Below, in pieces: positions 1 through 8,546 of a DNA stretch of 64,000 nucleotides. The stretch's first letter is position 1. Each line of letters begins with the position of its first letter. Source of the DNA: B18-G4 sp003648575 (lineage in GTDB: Bacteria; Bacteroidota; Bacteroidia; Bacteroidales; B18-G4); the NCBI GenBank assembly GCA_029942245.1, contig JAOZTN010000001.1, positions 1-64,000 on the forward strand. The letters are read 5' to 3'. The position numbers and the translations under genes are program-made. A model generated the notes under the pieces. The model ran no database searches. It was not told the origin of the DNA and saw only the letters and a program-made list of their open reading frames with translations.

Positions 1-1
1 T

Positions 2-76
2 ATTTGGAAGCAGTGGAAGGGACAGATGCCTGCAATCTATAACAAAGGAACAGCATATAAAGATGAGGCAAATTAA
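2..76 (+). CDS. C-terminal end of an unidentified protein, cut by the window edge
   Basis: Frame 2 is open from the first base to a TAA at 74-76. It encodes about 24 residues containing WKQWKGQMPAIYNKG and ending KDEAN. The composition is that of a plausible protein tail, and the next gene lies 65 bp downstream on the same strand. Nothing in this short piece identifies a family. The other two forward frames are less convincing. Confidence 0.4.
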   Translation: MWKQWKGQMPAIYNKGTAYKDEAN

Positions 77-141
77 TTGTAACTACTATGCCTGAATGAG
101 CGTCATATAATAAACTAGCATGGTTCACTGATTCTCAGGTC

Positions 142-1050
142 ATGAAAACAATTCTCCTCCTCATTATTTTGATCTTTCCCGCTTGTTTATTATCTCAACA
201 TCTTGTCGACACCACCTACAACCCAACCCTTCAAAATCCTGAATATAAGTCAGGTGAAGGGCCGCTTATATTTATCGACGAAGGGCATTATAACTTTCAT
301 ACCATGGATGGTCGATATAAACCATTCGCAACTCTTCTGGAAAGAGATGGGTATAATATAAGAGGGTATGAAGGTGTATTCAAGAAGGATAAATTAGCGA
401 AAGCTAAGATCCTTGTAATATCAAATGCATTAAGTGAGGATGTGGAGGATTGGGTGATACCCGATCCTTCGGCCTTCACAAAATCAGAAATTGATGCGGT
501 CAGACAATGGGTCTATGAAGGAGGAAGTCTCTTTTTAATTGCCGATCATATGCCGATGGCTGATGCGGCAAAAGACCTCGCCGGGGCATTTGAATTCGAG
601 TTCACAAACGGATTTGTATTTGACACTCTTTCAAGAGGAATTGCATATTTTAAACTGCAAGACAACACTCTCATTGCAAGCATCATCACAACAGGCCGGG
701 ACTCAACAGAAAGTGTCGAGGAGATTGTTTCATTTACCGGACAGGCCATCAAAATACCCGATGACGCAACTTCGATTCTGACTTTTAATAGTGCCTTCGT
801 GAACTTCCTTCCCGATACTTCCTGGGTTTTTGATGATAATACTACCAAGCTCAGTGTAGAGGGATGGTCACAGGGAGCATTTAAAAGATATGGCAAAGGG
901 AAAGTCGTGGTTTTTGGCGAAGCTGCCATGTTTACAGCCCAATTAGCAGGTCCCGAAAAAAGAAAAGGAGGCATGAACAGTGATTATGCCCCCGAGAATT
1001 ACCAGTTGTTGCTAAACATCATTCACTGGCTGGATGGAAAACTTGAATAA
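142..1050 (+). CDS. Secreted DUF4350-like protein
   Basis: This 302-residue protein starts with a signal peptide (about residues 1-19, hydrophobic core then LLSQ), so it is probably exported. The body has a Rossmann-like alternation of strands and helices: IFIDEGHYNFH near residue 45, a region around 120-150 with SLFLIADHMPMADAAKDLAG, and a late GKGKVVVFGEAAMFTAQ motif. This pattern fits the DUF4350 / glutamine-amidotransferase-like fold seen in exported Bacteroidota proteins. I see no catalytic Cys nucleophile, so an enzymatic role is not supported. The gene converges on the methyltransferase at 1127 and has no operon partner in the window. Function unknown; family assignment moderate. Confidence 0.7.
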   Translation: MKTILLLIILIFPACLLSQHLVDTTYNPTLQNPEYKSGEGPLIFIDEGHYNFHTMDGRYKPFATLLERDGYNIRGYEGVFKKDKLAKAKILVISNALSEDVEDWVIPDPSAFTKSEIDAVRQWVYEGGSLFLIADHMPMADAAKDLAGAFEFEFTNGFVFDTLSRGIAYFKLQDNTLIASIITTGRDSTESVEEIVSFTGQAIKIPDDATSILTFNSAFVNFLPDTSWVFDDNTTKLSVEGWSQGAFKRYGKGKVVVFGEAAMFTAQLAGPEKRKGGMNSDYAPENYQLLLNIIHWLDGKLE

Positions 1051-1126
1051 AAGGCCTAAGGCCAACAAGTAAAAAAAGGATTGCCCCTAATTATAGAAAC
1101 AACCCTTCTGATTTAGCAATATTTTT

Positions 1127-1900
1127 CTAGATTTTCATCCCGATATAGAAGACATAGCCATAGTACTCTTTGTACTTATAATACAGCTGTGATTCATGCT
1201 GTTGATTGGCTATGAACTCTTCTGCAGCTTTATTTCCGGAATGTTTTTCCAGGAAGGTCTTTTGAACAGAATCCTGCGGAGCATAGAAATGTTCTATCCA
1301 GCAGTTTTCGGGTAGAACAAAGGAAGCTACGGACGTATATCCTGCTTTTTGCAATTGTGCCAGTTTATTGGGAATGGTGTCTATTCCGGGATAAGCATCC
1401 TGCCAGAATTCATCGATCTCAGCAGGCCGGTCTTCCCGAAGCCATGATGCTTCTGAAACCGCAATAAATCCACCTTTCTTCAGGTATTTATGCCATTCCT
1501 TCAGGCCACGTTCAAAGCCGAGAAAGTATATGGCTCCTTCTGAAAGGATCAGGTCCAGGCTTTCATCATCAAATGGCATCTTATCCATAGATCCTATGAT
1601 GCCCTTTATCCTGTCCTGAAAGCCCAGTTTCCGGGCATTTACGTTGAACATATCTATAAAAACAGGAAAGAGGTCGAGGCCGGTAATCTGACCCGGTGCA
1701 TGCTCTGCCAGCACCATTGTCTGTCCGCCCGAACCGCAGCCGATATCAGCAATGTGTGATTCATCAGTAAGCCCATCGATGAAGCTCAAAGCTTTAAGCG
1801 TTATTTCAGGACTTCCCGGACCCTGTCGATGCAGGAGTGAAAAGTATTCACAGATCAGGTCGAAGTCGAAGTCGTGTATTGAATTATTATCGTCACTCAT
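1127..1900 (-). CDS. Class I SAM-dependent methyltransferase
   Basis: The 257-residue product has the class I methyltransferase signature: motif I VADIG-like ADIGCGSGGQT near residues 55-65, an acidic residue ending the second strand (GLDLFP), and motif IV-like LDLILSEGAIYF near 120. The N-terminal FDLICEYFSLLHRQGPGSPE segment is typical of the small Bacteroidota UbiE/Coq5-like group acting on unknown small substrates. It is cytosolic, with no signal peptide or membrane segment. The substrate cannot be told from sequence. It is transcribed alone; a TAnnTTTG-type -7 element at 2093-2100 may drive it through a roughly 190-nt leader. Confidence 0.85.
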   Translation of the reverse strand: MSDDNNSIHDFDFDLICEYFSLLHRQGPGSPEITLKALSFIDGLTDESHIADIGCGSGGQTMVLAEHAPGQITGLDLFPVFIDMFNVNARKLGFQDRIKGIIGSMDKMPFDDESLDLILSEGAIYFLGFERGLKEWHKYLKKGGFIAVSEASWLREDRPAEIDEFWQDAYPGIDTIPNKLAQLQKAGYTSVASFVLPENCWIEHFYAPQDSVQKTFLEKHSGNKAAEEFIANQQHESQLYYKYKEYYGYVFYIGMKI

Positions 1901-2253
1901 GATTATAAAATGATTTTATGAAACCCAGGCTCTTAATACCAGGATTCAAGATATAAATAATACTTATAAATGCTAATACCCTGACAAGAATATGCCAAGG
2001 ATAATTTAAGGGATAGCTACTGGTAGAATACCAATCGCTATTTACTTCACCAGATCCATTTTAATCTTAAACATCCAACATTTTTGGTATCACAAATATA
2101 GAACTTTTTTAGCAAATAGCGGTGGAAGCATTTATTCACAACAACAGATATGTGTGTCGTATCAAAGCTCAAACTTCAAACTTCAAACTTCAGAGTTCAG
2201 AGTTCAGAGTTCAATATGAGTATTTTCCAGAAGTGTAACGCACAAAGCACATC
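1901..2253. other. 352-bp intergenic region, no gene seen
   Basis: No convincing ORF is present on either strand. The region holds a possible minus-strand promoter element (TATATTTG, 2100 to 2093) without a good -33 box, an 8-bp inverted repeat (CGCTATTT at 2036-2043 and AAATAGCG at 2114-2121) too far apart to call a hairpin, and a heptad array at 2165-2213 that is listed separately. Confidence 0.6.
2165..2213. repeat. Heptanucleotide tandem array A (7 units)
   Basis: Seven consecutive 7-bp units: AAGCTCA, AACTTCA three times, then GAGTTCA three times. The block changes from AAC to GAG halfway while keeping the TTCA core and the 7-bp phase. It lies downstream of the lutA-like gene and about 65 bp upstream of the putative -7 element of the methyltransferase gene. 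Confidence 0.9.
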
Positions 2254-2973
2254 TTACCATCCGCTGGCCAATACATCCACAATATGAATGGTCTTGATCG
2301 GCAGCTTATGTTTAGAGATATAACCCTGCAGGTGCATGAGGCAGGAGGCATCGGTAGAGACAATATATTCGGCGCCGGTTTTTAAGGCATTTTCCACCTT
2401 CTGATCGGCCATGGCAGTGGAAATGGGCTCGTTCTTTACTGAAAAAATGCCCCCGAAGCCACAACATACATCTTTCTCTTCCATCTCTACCAGGCGCAAA
2501 CCTTTTACGTGGGCAAGCAATGCACGGGGCTCATCTTTTAATCCATACTCCCTCAGGGCTGCACAGGAGTCATGATAGGTGACTGTATGCATAAATGATG
2601 CACCTACATCCGTAACCCCCAGCTCATTCACCAGAAAATCGGTGATTTCATAAATATTCTTCTGCAATTGCTTGTATTCGTTATGAAGCGAGGTATTGTG
2701 AAACAGCTCATTGAAGTAGTTCTTCACATAGCCGGTGCACGAAGCCGTTGGGCCTACCACCGGCCTGTTGTTTGGGAAATCCTTGATGAACTTCTCCCCA
2801 ACAGTCTTGGCCTCATCCCAGAAGCCACTGTTAAATGCCATCTGCCCACAGCAGGTCTGATTGGTATTGTAATGCACTTCATGACCCAACTTTTCCAATA
2901 TCCTGACCATGTTAAAACCCGTTTCCGGATAAAACTGGTCGATAAAGCAAGGGATGAAGGCGTCAATGGTCAT
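2254..2973 (-). CDS. lutA: LutA/YkgE-like cysteine-rich Fe-S oxidoreductase subunit
   Basis: The 239-residue protein has two cysteine-rich (CCG) domains. The first ends in CCGQMAFNSGFW near residue 41 with an upstream IPCFIDQFYPETG segment; the second contains HDSCAALREYG near 135 and CCGFGG near 170. This architecture matches LutA/YkgE, the subunit of the LutABC L-lactate oxidation complex. LutA normally works with the ferredoxin-like LutB and with LutC. Neither is adjacent here, so the gene is an orphan or its partners lie elsewhere. A -7 element TATTTTTG at 2998-2991 lies 18 bp before the start, which supports this ATG. The role in lactate use is inferred from the family. Confidence 0.85.
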   Translation of the reverse strand: MTIDAFIPCFIDQFYPETGFNMVRILEKLGHEVHYNTNQTCCGQMAFNSGFWDEAKTVGEKFIKDFPNNRPVVGPTASCTGYVKNYFNELFHNTSLHNEYKQLQKNIYEITDFLVNELGVTDVGASFMHTVTYHDSCAALREYGLKDEPRALLAHVKGLRLVEMEEKDVCCGFGGIFSVKNEPISTAMADQKVENALKTGAEYIVSTDASCLMHLQGYISKHKLPIKTIHIVDVLASGW

Positions 2974-2990
2974 TTGCGAGAATTAAAGAG

Positions 2991-2998
2991 CAAAAATA
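2991..2998 (-). promoter_or_regulatory. Putative -7 promoter element of lutA
   Basis: The minus strand reads TATTTTTG, a match to the Bacteroidota TAnnTTTG element. No clear TTG lies 19-21 bp upstream; heptad array B begins 29 bp further up. Confidence 0.4.
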
Positions 2999-3027
2999 TA
3001 AAATTAAACTGTACCGTTATGAATAAT

Positions 3028-3100
3028 GTTGCTGGTTGCTGGCTACTGGTTACTGGTTGCTTGTTACAGGATAAATCCTAACTCCAAACTCTAGCTCACT
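3028..3100. repeat. Heptanucleotide tandem array B
   Basis: Six units of GTTGCTG/GCTACTG/GTTACTG type run at 3028-3069. After a 10-bp break, three AACTCCA-like units follow at 3080-3100. The phase is 7 bp throughout each part. The array fills most of the spacer between the ABC permease stop and the lutA promoter. Confidence 0.85.
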
Positions 3101-3110
3101 TTAGGCACTT

Positions 3111-4457
3111 CTAACTCTTATACCTCAACCACTTCCAAAGTTCCTTGTAACTCACCTTTTTGCCATACATGAGAATGCCGGTACGATATATCCTGGCGGC
3201 GATCCAGGTTGTAAAGATGAAGCCGAGGATGAGGAGTATGCCTGAGATCCATATCTGCTCGATAGGTACGCCGAAGGGAATGCGTGCCATCATCACCACG
3301 GGAGATGTAAATGGGATCATGGAGAACCAGACGGCCAGCTGTCCATCAGGGTTATATATAGCCATATTGGCAATGATGAAACCCAGGAATAAGGGCAAAG
3401 TGATTGGCATCATAAACTGCTGGGTGTCGGCTTCGCTGTCGACAGCGGCACCAACGGCAGCAAAGAGGGCTGCATAAAGCAAATATCCACCAAGAAAGAA
3501 AAACAGGAATGAGATAAGGATCACCTCATAATTAATGGAATTGATCACTTCAAATACCCTGGCAATCTCTGTTGGAGAGACCTGTTGTGCCATTTGTTCG
3601 CTTCCGGGGGTGACAGCCATGCGTACATCAGGGCCTGGCAGCTGATCGACAAATGCGACCTGAAATATACTGACAATGGCGAAGGTCAGCACCACCCAGA
3701 GGAGAAACTGTGTAAGCCCTACCATGGCGATGCCCAGTATTTTACCCATCATCAGCTGGAAGGGTCTCACGGCAGATACCATCACCTCAATAATGCGGCT
3801 GGTCTTCTCTTCCATAACCCCACGGAGCACCTGTGCCCCGAAGATGAAGATGAACATATAAATAATCATGCCACTGATAAATGCCACGGCCATCATCACC
3901 TCTGTAAATGTTTCTTCTTCAGCCCCCGATTCATCCATTTTCATGGTCACCAGCTCAATGTCGGTACGTATAAGTTGCGGTAATTTCATGGCCCGCTCAC
4001 GGTCTTCTTCCGAGAGGGTCATCTCATCCAGGTTGATTCTGAGTTTCTGGCTTTCTACCTCCTTCGACATCACATTGCTGATGTAGCTTTTCAGGTCTAC
4101 ACCGGGCTGCCGAAGCGAATATAATATGGCAGAAGACGGTACAGTGAGTTCCCTGCGGGGAATATAGAGGAGGGCAAATTCATCTTCCGCCATTAATTTG
4201 ACTTTAGCGACAGTCAGATCTTCAACAGTATATTTAAATTCAAATTCTTCGGTATCAGTAAATTTCTCGTAGAACCAGCCTGTCTCATCCAGCACTTCAA
4301 CCACCATTTTTTCATCATCGGAGAAGGAGGCGATGATCATAGGGATTACAAAAACTGAGGCCATCAATATGGGGCCCAGTATGGTCATCACGATGAAAGA
4401 GCGCTTGCGCACCCTCGTGAGGTATTCCCTTTTTATGACCAGCCAGATCTTGTTCAT
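3111..4457 (-). CDS. ABC-2 type transporter permease (NatB-like)
   Basis: The 448-residue membrane protein starts with KREYLTRVRKRSF, followed by a first hydrophobic segment (residues 23-45). A soluble domain of about 130 residues comes next, then five further membrane segments between about 190 and 430. This is the layout of NatB/ABC-2 export permeases (COG1668). The VMEEKTSRIIEVMVSAVRPFQLMMGKILG segment is the coupling region of this family. The gene overlaps the upstream ATPase gene by 4 bp, so the two subunits are translationally coupled. The substrate is unknown; sodium or drug export is known for some relatives but cannot be assigned here. Confidence 0.88.
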   Translation of the reverse strand: MNKIWLVIKREYLTRVRKRSFIVMTILGPILMASVFVIPMIIASFSDDEKMVVEVLDETGWFYEKFTDTEEFEFKYTVEDLTVAKVKLMAEDEFALLYIPRRELTVPSSAILYSLRQPGVDLKSYISNVMSKEVESQKLRINLDEMTLSEEDRERAMKLPQLIRTDIELVTMKMDESGAEEETFTEVMMAVAFISGMIIYMFIFIFGAQVLRGVMEEKTSRIIEVMVSAVRPFQLMMGKILGIAMVGLTQFLLWVVLTFAIVSIFQVAFVDQLPGPDVRMAVTPGSEQMAQQVSPTEIARVFEVINSINYEVILISFLFFFLGGYLLYAALFAAVGAAVDSEADTQQFMMPITLPLFLGFIIANMAIYNPDGQLAVWFSMIPFTSPVVMMARIPFGVPIEQIWISGILLILGFIFTTWIAARIYRTGILMYGKKVSYKELWKWLRYKS

Positions 4458-5377
4458 TTCCCTTCGTTTTCTTTCACTACCGAGATAAAAATATCATTCA
4501 TGGTGGGCAGTATCTCGTTATAGGCATGAATGTTCACCTTTGAGACCAGCCGTTCCAATAATTCGTTGGATTGATGTCCTTCTGCAATTCTGATACTGGC
4601 AAAGCGCCTGTCTTCATCTTCTCCTTCATCCACTATCTTGAAGCGATCATCCAGGAAGGAAGAGAGCAAGCCATCAAAATGATCAAATGCAACGCTATAG
4701 GTATTTGATTGGTATTCTTTCTTTATCTCTTTCACCTTTCCATCGAGTATCTTTTTAGACCTGTCGATGAGGGCAATATGATCGCAGAGTTCTTCAACGG
4801 AAGCCATATTATGTGTAGAAAAGATAATGGTTGTACCCTTATCGCGCAGATTGAGGATCTCCTCTTTCAGCAGTTCCACATTGATGGGGTCGAAGCCGCT
4901 GAAGGGCTCATCAAAGATCAGCAGTTCCGGTTCATGTAGCACGGTGATGATAAACTGCACCTTTTGCTGCATGCCTTTCGAGAGTTCTTCCACCTTATTG
5001 TTCCACCAGCCTCCGATCCCGAACTTGTCGAACCATTCTTTCAGCTTAACATGGGCCTCTTTTTTCGACAAGCCTTTCAGCCTCGCGAGGTAGAGTGCAT
5101 GTTCACCTACCTTCATCTTGCGATATAGGCCGCGTTCTTCCGGCAGGTAGCCGATATTAGAAATATGCTTTTGCTGTAGCTTTTCACCCTTGAACCAGAG
5201 CTGGCCCTCATCCGGACCTGTGATCCTGTTGATGATCCTGATCAGGGAGGTTTTTCCTGCACCGTTCGGACCCAAAAGGCCGTAGATGCTTTGTTCAGGC
5301 ACCTCAATGCTTACCTTATCCAGGGCCGTGTGGCCTGCATAGCGTTTGGAAACATTTTCTGTTTGGAAAAGGGCCAT
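4454..5377 (-). CDS. ABC transporter ATP-binding protein (NatA-like, DUF4162 tail)
   Basis: The 307-residue ATPase carries Walker A GPNGAGKTS near residue 36, a Q-loop region IGYLPEERGLYRKM, the signature LSKGMQQKVQ near 138, Walker B LLIFDEPFSGFDP near 155 and the switch His in STHNM near 188. The C-terminal 80 residues form the DUF4162-type extension usual in exporters paired with ABC-2 permeases. It is the partner of the permease at 3111-4457. It begins 20 bp after dnaJ, so it may be read through from the grpE-dnaJ transcript. Confidence 0.92.
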   Translation of the reverse strand: MALFQTENVSKRYAGHTALDKVSIEVPEQSIYGLLGPNGAGKTSLIRIINRITGPDEGQLWFKGEKLQQKHISNIGYLPEERGLYRKMKVGEHALYLARLKGLSKKEAHVKLKEWFDKFGIGGWWNNKVEELSKGMQQKVQFIITVLHEPELLIFDEPFSGFDPINVELLKEEILNLRDKGTTIIFSTHNMASVEELCDHIALIDRSKKILDGKVKEIKKEYQSNTYSVAFDHFDGLLSSFLDDRFKIVDEGEDEDRRFASIRIAEGHQSNELLERLVSKVNIHAYNEILPTMNDIFISVVKENEGK

Positions 5378-5397
5378 GGTGTATACTCAACGCAAAC

Positions 5398-6555
5398 TTA
5401 CTGAAAATATTCCTTCATCCTGTCGAAGAAGCCTTTGTCTTTGCTTCCCGGATTAGGTTTGAAATTTTCAGCTCCGCTAAGCTTCTCAAGAATTGCTTTC
5501 TCCTCTTTGGTGAGTTCTTTGGGAATCCATACGTTGATGGTTACCAGCAGGTCGCCACGCCCGTGGGCATTCACATCCGGCAGGCCTTTGCCTTTCAGTC
5601 GCATGACCTTTCCGGCCTGTGTTCCCGCTGTGATCTTGACCCTGGCTTTGCCTTCAATCGTTGGCACCTCCACGGTGGTACCGAGGGCAGCATCTGAAAT
5701 GCTGATATATTGTTCGTATAGCAGGTTATGGCCGTCTCTGATAAGGTCAGCGTGGGCCTGTTCCTCAATGAGTACCAACAGATCGCCGGGGATCCCTCCC
5801 CTGGCACCGGCATTTCCTTTTCCGCTCACGGAAAGCTGCATACCTTCCTCCACCCCTGCCGGGATCCTGATGTTGATAATATCTTCACCCCTGATCACAC
5901 CCTGTCCGGCACATTCAGGACACTTCTCTGTGATCATTTTTCCTTCTCCATGGCATGTCGGGCATGTCGATGCTGTTTGCATCTGCCCCAGGAAAGTGTT
6001 GGTGATCTGTACTACCTGACCGCTACCGTGGCAGGTATGGCATGTGCCATGTGATGATCCGTGCCTGGCACCTGATCCGTCACAGGCATTACAGCCGATA
6101 TATTTATTGACTTTTATCTTCTTTTCAACGCCATTGGCGATCTCTTGCAGGCTGAGGCTGACCTTCACCCTGATGTTGCTCCCTCGGTTTACCCTGCGAC
6201 GGGTATGTGAACGTGCGCCGCCACCGCCAAAACCACTGAAGGCGCCTCCAAAGGCACCTCCAAAGATGTCGCCGAACTGGCTGAAGATATCATCCATGCT
6301 CATCCCGGCACCGCCAAATCCGCCACCATTTCTCATTCCGGCATGGCCAAACTGATCGTAGCGGCTTTTCTTTTCTGCGTTGCTCAGCACCTCATAGGCT
6401 TCTGCTGCCTCTTTAAACATGGATTCTGATTCCGGATCATCAGGGTTCTTGTCGGGATGATACTTCAAGGCCATCTTGCGATATGCCTTCTTGATCTCCT
6501 GCCCGGAAGCTCCCTTTTCTACCTCCAGCACATCATAATAGTCTCTTTTCGACAT
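5398..6555 (-). CDS. dnaJ: Chaperone DnaJ (Hsp40)
   Basis: The 385-residue protein has all classical type I DnaJ domains in order: the J domain (residues 5-70) with the HPD motif in KYHPDKN, a Gly/Phe-rich linker with many GG/GF pairs (about 72-125), a zinc domain with four CxxCxGxG repeats (CNACDGSG, CHTCHGSG, CPTCHGEG, CPECAGQG), and the two substrate-binding barrels. It stimulates DnaK ATPase and delivers clients; dnaK itself is not in the window. The gene lies 21 bp downstream of grpE on the same strand, a common heat-shock pairing. Confidence 0.97.
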   Translation of the reverse strand: MSKRDYYDVLEVEKGASGQEIKKAYRKMALKYHPDKNPDDPESESMFKEAAEAYEVLSNAEKKSRYDQFGHAGMRNGGGFGGAGMSMDDIFSQFGDIFGGAFGGAFSGFGGGGARSHTRRRVNRGSNIRVKVSLSLQEIANGVEKKIKVNKYIGCNACDGSGARHGSSHGTCHTCHGSGQVVQITNTFLGQMQTASTCPTCHGEGKMITEKCPECAGQGVIRGEDIINIRIPAGVEEGMQLSVSGKGNAGARGGIPGDLLVLIEEQAHADLIRDGHNLLYEQYISISDAALGTTVEVPTIEGKARVKITAGTQAGKVMRLKGKGLPDVNAHGRGDLLVTINVWIPKELTKEEKAILEKLSGAENFKPNPGSKDKGFFDRMKEYFQ

Positions 6556-6576
6556 CAGCTATTGTCTTTCAGGTTT

Positions 6577-7161
6577 TTAATTGCCTACTACAACCTTGGC
6601 AAAACGGATTACCTTGTCATTCAGCATATAACCATTCTCTGTTACGTCTACCACCTTGCCCTTCATATCGGGCGATGGCGCAGGAATATTGGTAATGGCT
6701 TCATGAAAATCAGTATCAAATTCCTTTCCCATCACATCCATGGGTTCCAGGCCTTTCTGATTCAGTGTATTCTTCAGCTTGCTATATATCAGCTCAATGC
6801 CTTCGAGGAAATTCTTGTCGATGCCATTATCTTCGGCCGTCTTCATGGCGCGTTGGAAATCGTCAAGCACAGGCAGCATAGCTACCATCACATCTTCAGA
6901 GGCCGTTTTGAACAGCTCGAGCTTTTCCTTCTGTGTCCTTTTCCTGAAATTATCGAATTCTGAAAACAGGCGCAAATATTTGTCATTCATCTCATCCAGC
7001 TTTTCACCCAGCTCCTGTATCTTCTCATCAGCTTTATCTTTCTTTTTCGATGCAGTTTTCCTCTCCTTCTTTCCTGGCTTATTTACGGGCACTTCAGTGC
7101 TTTCCTGCTCCTGATCTTTCTTTTTCTTTTCTTCAGACATAGTATATTCTTGATTATTCAT
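6577..7161 (-). CDS. grpE: Nucleotide exchange factor GrpE
   Basis: The 194-residue protein has a long charged N-terminal tail rich in Lys and Glu. A coiled coil (KIQELGEKLDEMNDKYLRLFSEFDNFRKRT) follows, then the C-terminal beta domain with PAPSPDMKGKVVDVTENGYML. GrpE releases ADP from DnaK. The annotated ATG gives an N-terminus MNNQEYT; the ATG seven codons later (position 7140, MSEEKKKK) is equally good. It heads the grpE-dnaJ unit. I saw no CIRCE or other heat-shock operator upstream. Confidence 0.95.
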   Translation of the reverse strand: MNNQEYTMSEEKKKKDQEQESTEVPVNKPGKKERKTASKKKDKADEKIQELGEKLDEMNDKYLRLFSEFDNFRKRTQKEKLELFKTASEDVMVAMLPVLDDFQRAMKTAEDNGIDKNFLEGIELIYSKLKNTLNQKGLEPMDVMGKEFDTDFHEAITNIPAPSPDMKGKVVDVTENGYMLNDKVIRFAKVVVGN

Positions 7162-7235
7162 TGTTACGGCAGAGCATAATCAAAACACTTGCCAATATCA
7201 TTTATCAGGACAAATTGTCAGACTGTTGTAAAGGA

Positions 7236-8546
7236 TTAGCTTTCGATCCTGCGGATGTTGGCCCCTATGGCCTGCAGGCGATTATCGATGTGCTGGTAAC
7301 CCCTGTCTATCTGTTCGATGTTGTGTATGGTGCTCTTGCCGTCGGCCGATAAGGCTGCTATGAGCAAGGCAACACCGGCTCGGATATCCGGGGATGTCAT
7401 TGAAATACCTTTAAGGGGATATTGCCTGTCGAGGCCGATTACGGTAGCACGATGAGGATCACAAAGGATGATCTGGGCGCCCATATCAATCAGCTTATCG
7501 ACGAAGAAAAGCCTGCTTTCGAACATCTTCTGGTGGATGAGTGCACTGCCCTTAGCCTGTGTAGCCGTAACCAGCACAATACTGATGAGGTCGGGTGTAA
7601 AACCCGGCCATGGCGAATCGGCAACGGTCATAATGGAGCCATCCATAAAGGTTTCTATCTCGTACGATTTCTGTGCAGGAACGATGATGTCGTCATCTCT
7701 CCTGACCAGGCTTATGCCCAGGCGTTCGAAAACGGTAGGGATGATACCCAGGCGTTCGTAGTTTACATCCTTGATGGTGATCTCCGATTGGGTCATGGCG
7801 GCGAGGCCGATGAAGCTTCCCACCTCGATCATATCTGCCAGCAGTGTATGTTTGCAGCCTTTCAGCCCGCCCACACCTTCTATCTCAAGCAGGTTTGAGC
7901 CTATACCGGAGATCTTAGCACCCATGCGTTCCAGCATACTGCACAACTGGTACAGGTATGGTTCACAGGCTGCATTGAAAATAGTGGTCGTGCCTTCAGC
8001 CAATACGGCAGCCATCACAATATTGGCGGTACCCGTTACCGAAGCCTCGTCGAGGTGCATATAGCAGCCTTTGAGCGAAGATGCATCGACAACATAGAGA
8101 TTTTCCTTTTCGTCGTAGCGAAAGTCGGCACCAAGATTCTTTAAACCGATGAAATGGGTATCCAGCCTTCTGCGGCCGATCTTATCGCCTCCGGGATGTG
8201 GCATAAATGCCTGTCCGAACCTGGCCAGCAATGGCCCGATGATCATGATGGATCCACGTAAGCTGGAGCCCTTTTGCTTAAACTCAGGGCTTTTGAGGTA
8301 GTCAAGGTCGATATTATCGGCCTGAAAGATATACGATTCAGCGCCTGTCTTTTCAACCTTCACTCCGAGATCGCGGAGAATATCGATCAGTTTGTTTACA
8401 TCCCTGATGTCAGGGACTTTATGCATTTCAACTTTTTCGGGGGTCAGCAATACTGCGCTGATGACCTGGAGGGCCTCATTCTTGGCTCCCTGGGGAATGA
8501 TCTCCCCCTTGAGCTTATGGCCGCCAATGATCTCAAAAGAACTCAT
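7236..8546 (-). CDS. murA: UDP-N-acetylglucosamine 1-carboxyvinyltransferase MurA, Asp-type
   Basis: MurA transfers enolpyruvate from PEP to UDP-GlcNAc, the first committed step of peptidoglycan synthesis, in the cytosol. The 436-residue protein keeps the GAKNEAL start (residues 20-26), the RGSIMIIGPLLARFG segment (97-111) and a late DIRAGVALLIAAL motif. The loop that in E. coli carries Cys115 reads HPGGDKIGRRRLD here, so residue 121 is Asp (codon at 8184-8186). Family knowledge says this change keeps activity and prevents alkylation by fosfomycin. The gene overlaps the DUF4290 gene by 4 bp and is probably co-transcribed with it. Confidence 0.96.
   Translation of the reverse strand: MSSFEIIGGHKLKGEIIPQGAKNEALQVISAVLLTPEKVEMHKVPDIRDVNKLIDILRDLGVKVEKTGAESYIFQADNIDLDYLKSPEFKQKGSSLRGSIMIIGPLLARFGQAFMPHPGGDKIGRRRLDTHFIGLKNLGADFRYDEKENLYVVDASSLKGCYMHLDEASVTGTANIVMAAVLAEGTTTIFNAACEPYLYQLCSMLERMGAKISGIGSNLLEIEGVGGLKGCKHTLLADMIEVGSFIGLAAMTQSEITIKDVNYERLGIIPTVFERLGISLVRRDDDIIVPAQKSYEIETFMDGSIMTVADSPWPGFTPDLISIVLVTATQAKGSALIHQKMFESRLFFVDKLIDMGAQIILCDPHRATVIGLDRQYPLKGISMTSPDIRAGVALLIAALSADGKSTIHNIEQIDRGYQHIDNRLQAIGANIRRIES

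Noticed and set aside
2036..2121. Inverted repeat CGCTATTT / AAATAGCG as an operator or hairpin
   Set aside because: Eight bases 70 nt apart in AT-rich DNA are expected by chance; no further symmetry supports it.
6457..6963. 168-codon forward ORF opposite dnaJ and grpE
   Set aside because: It is a shadow of two well-supported chaperone genes and has no coding features of its own.
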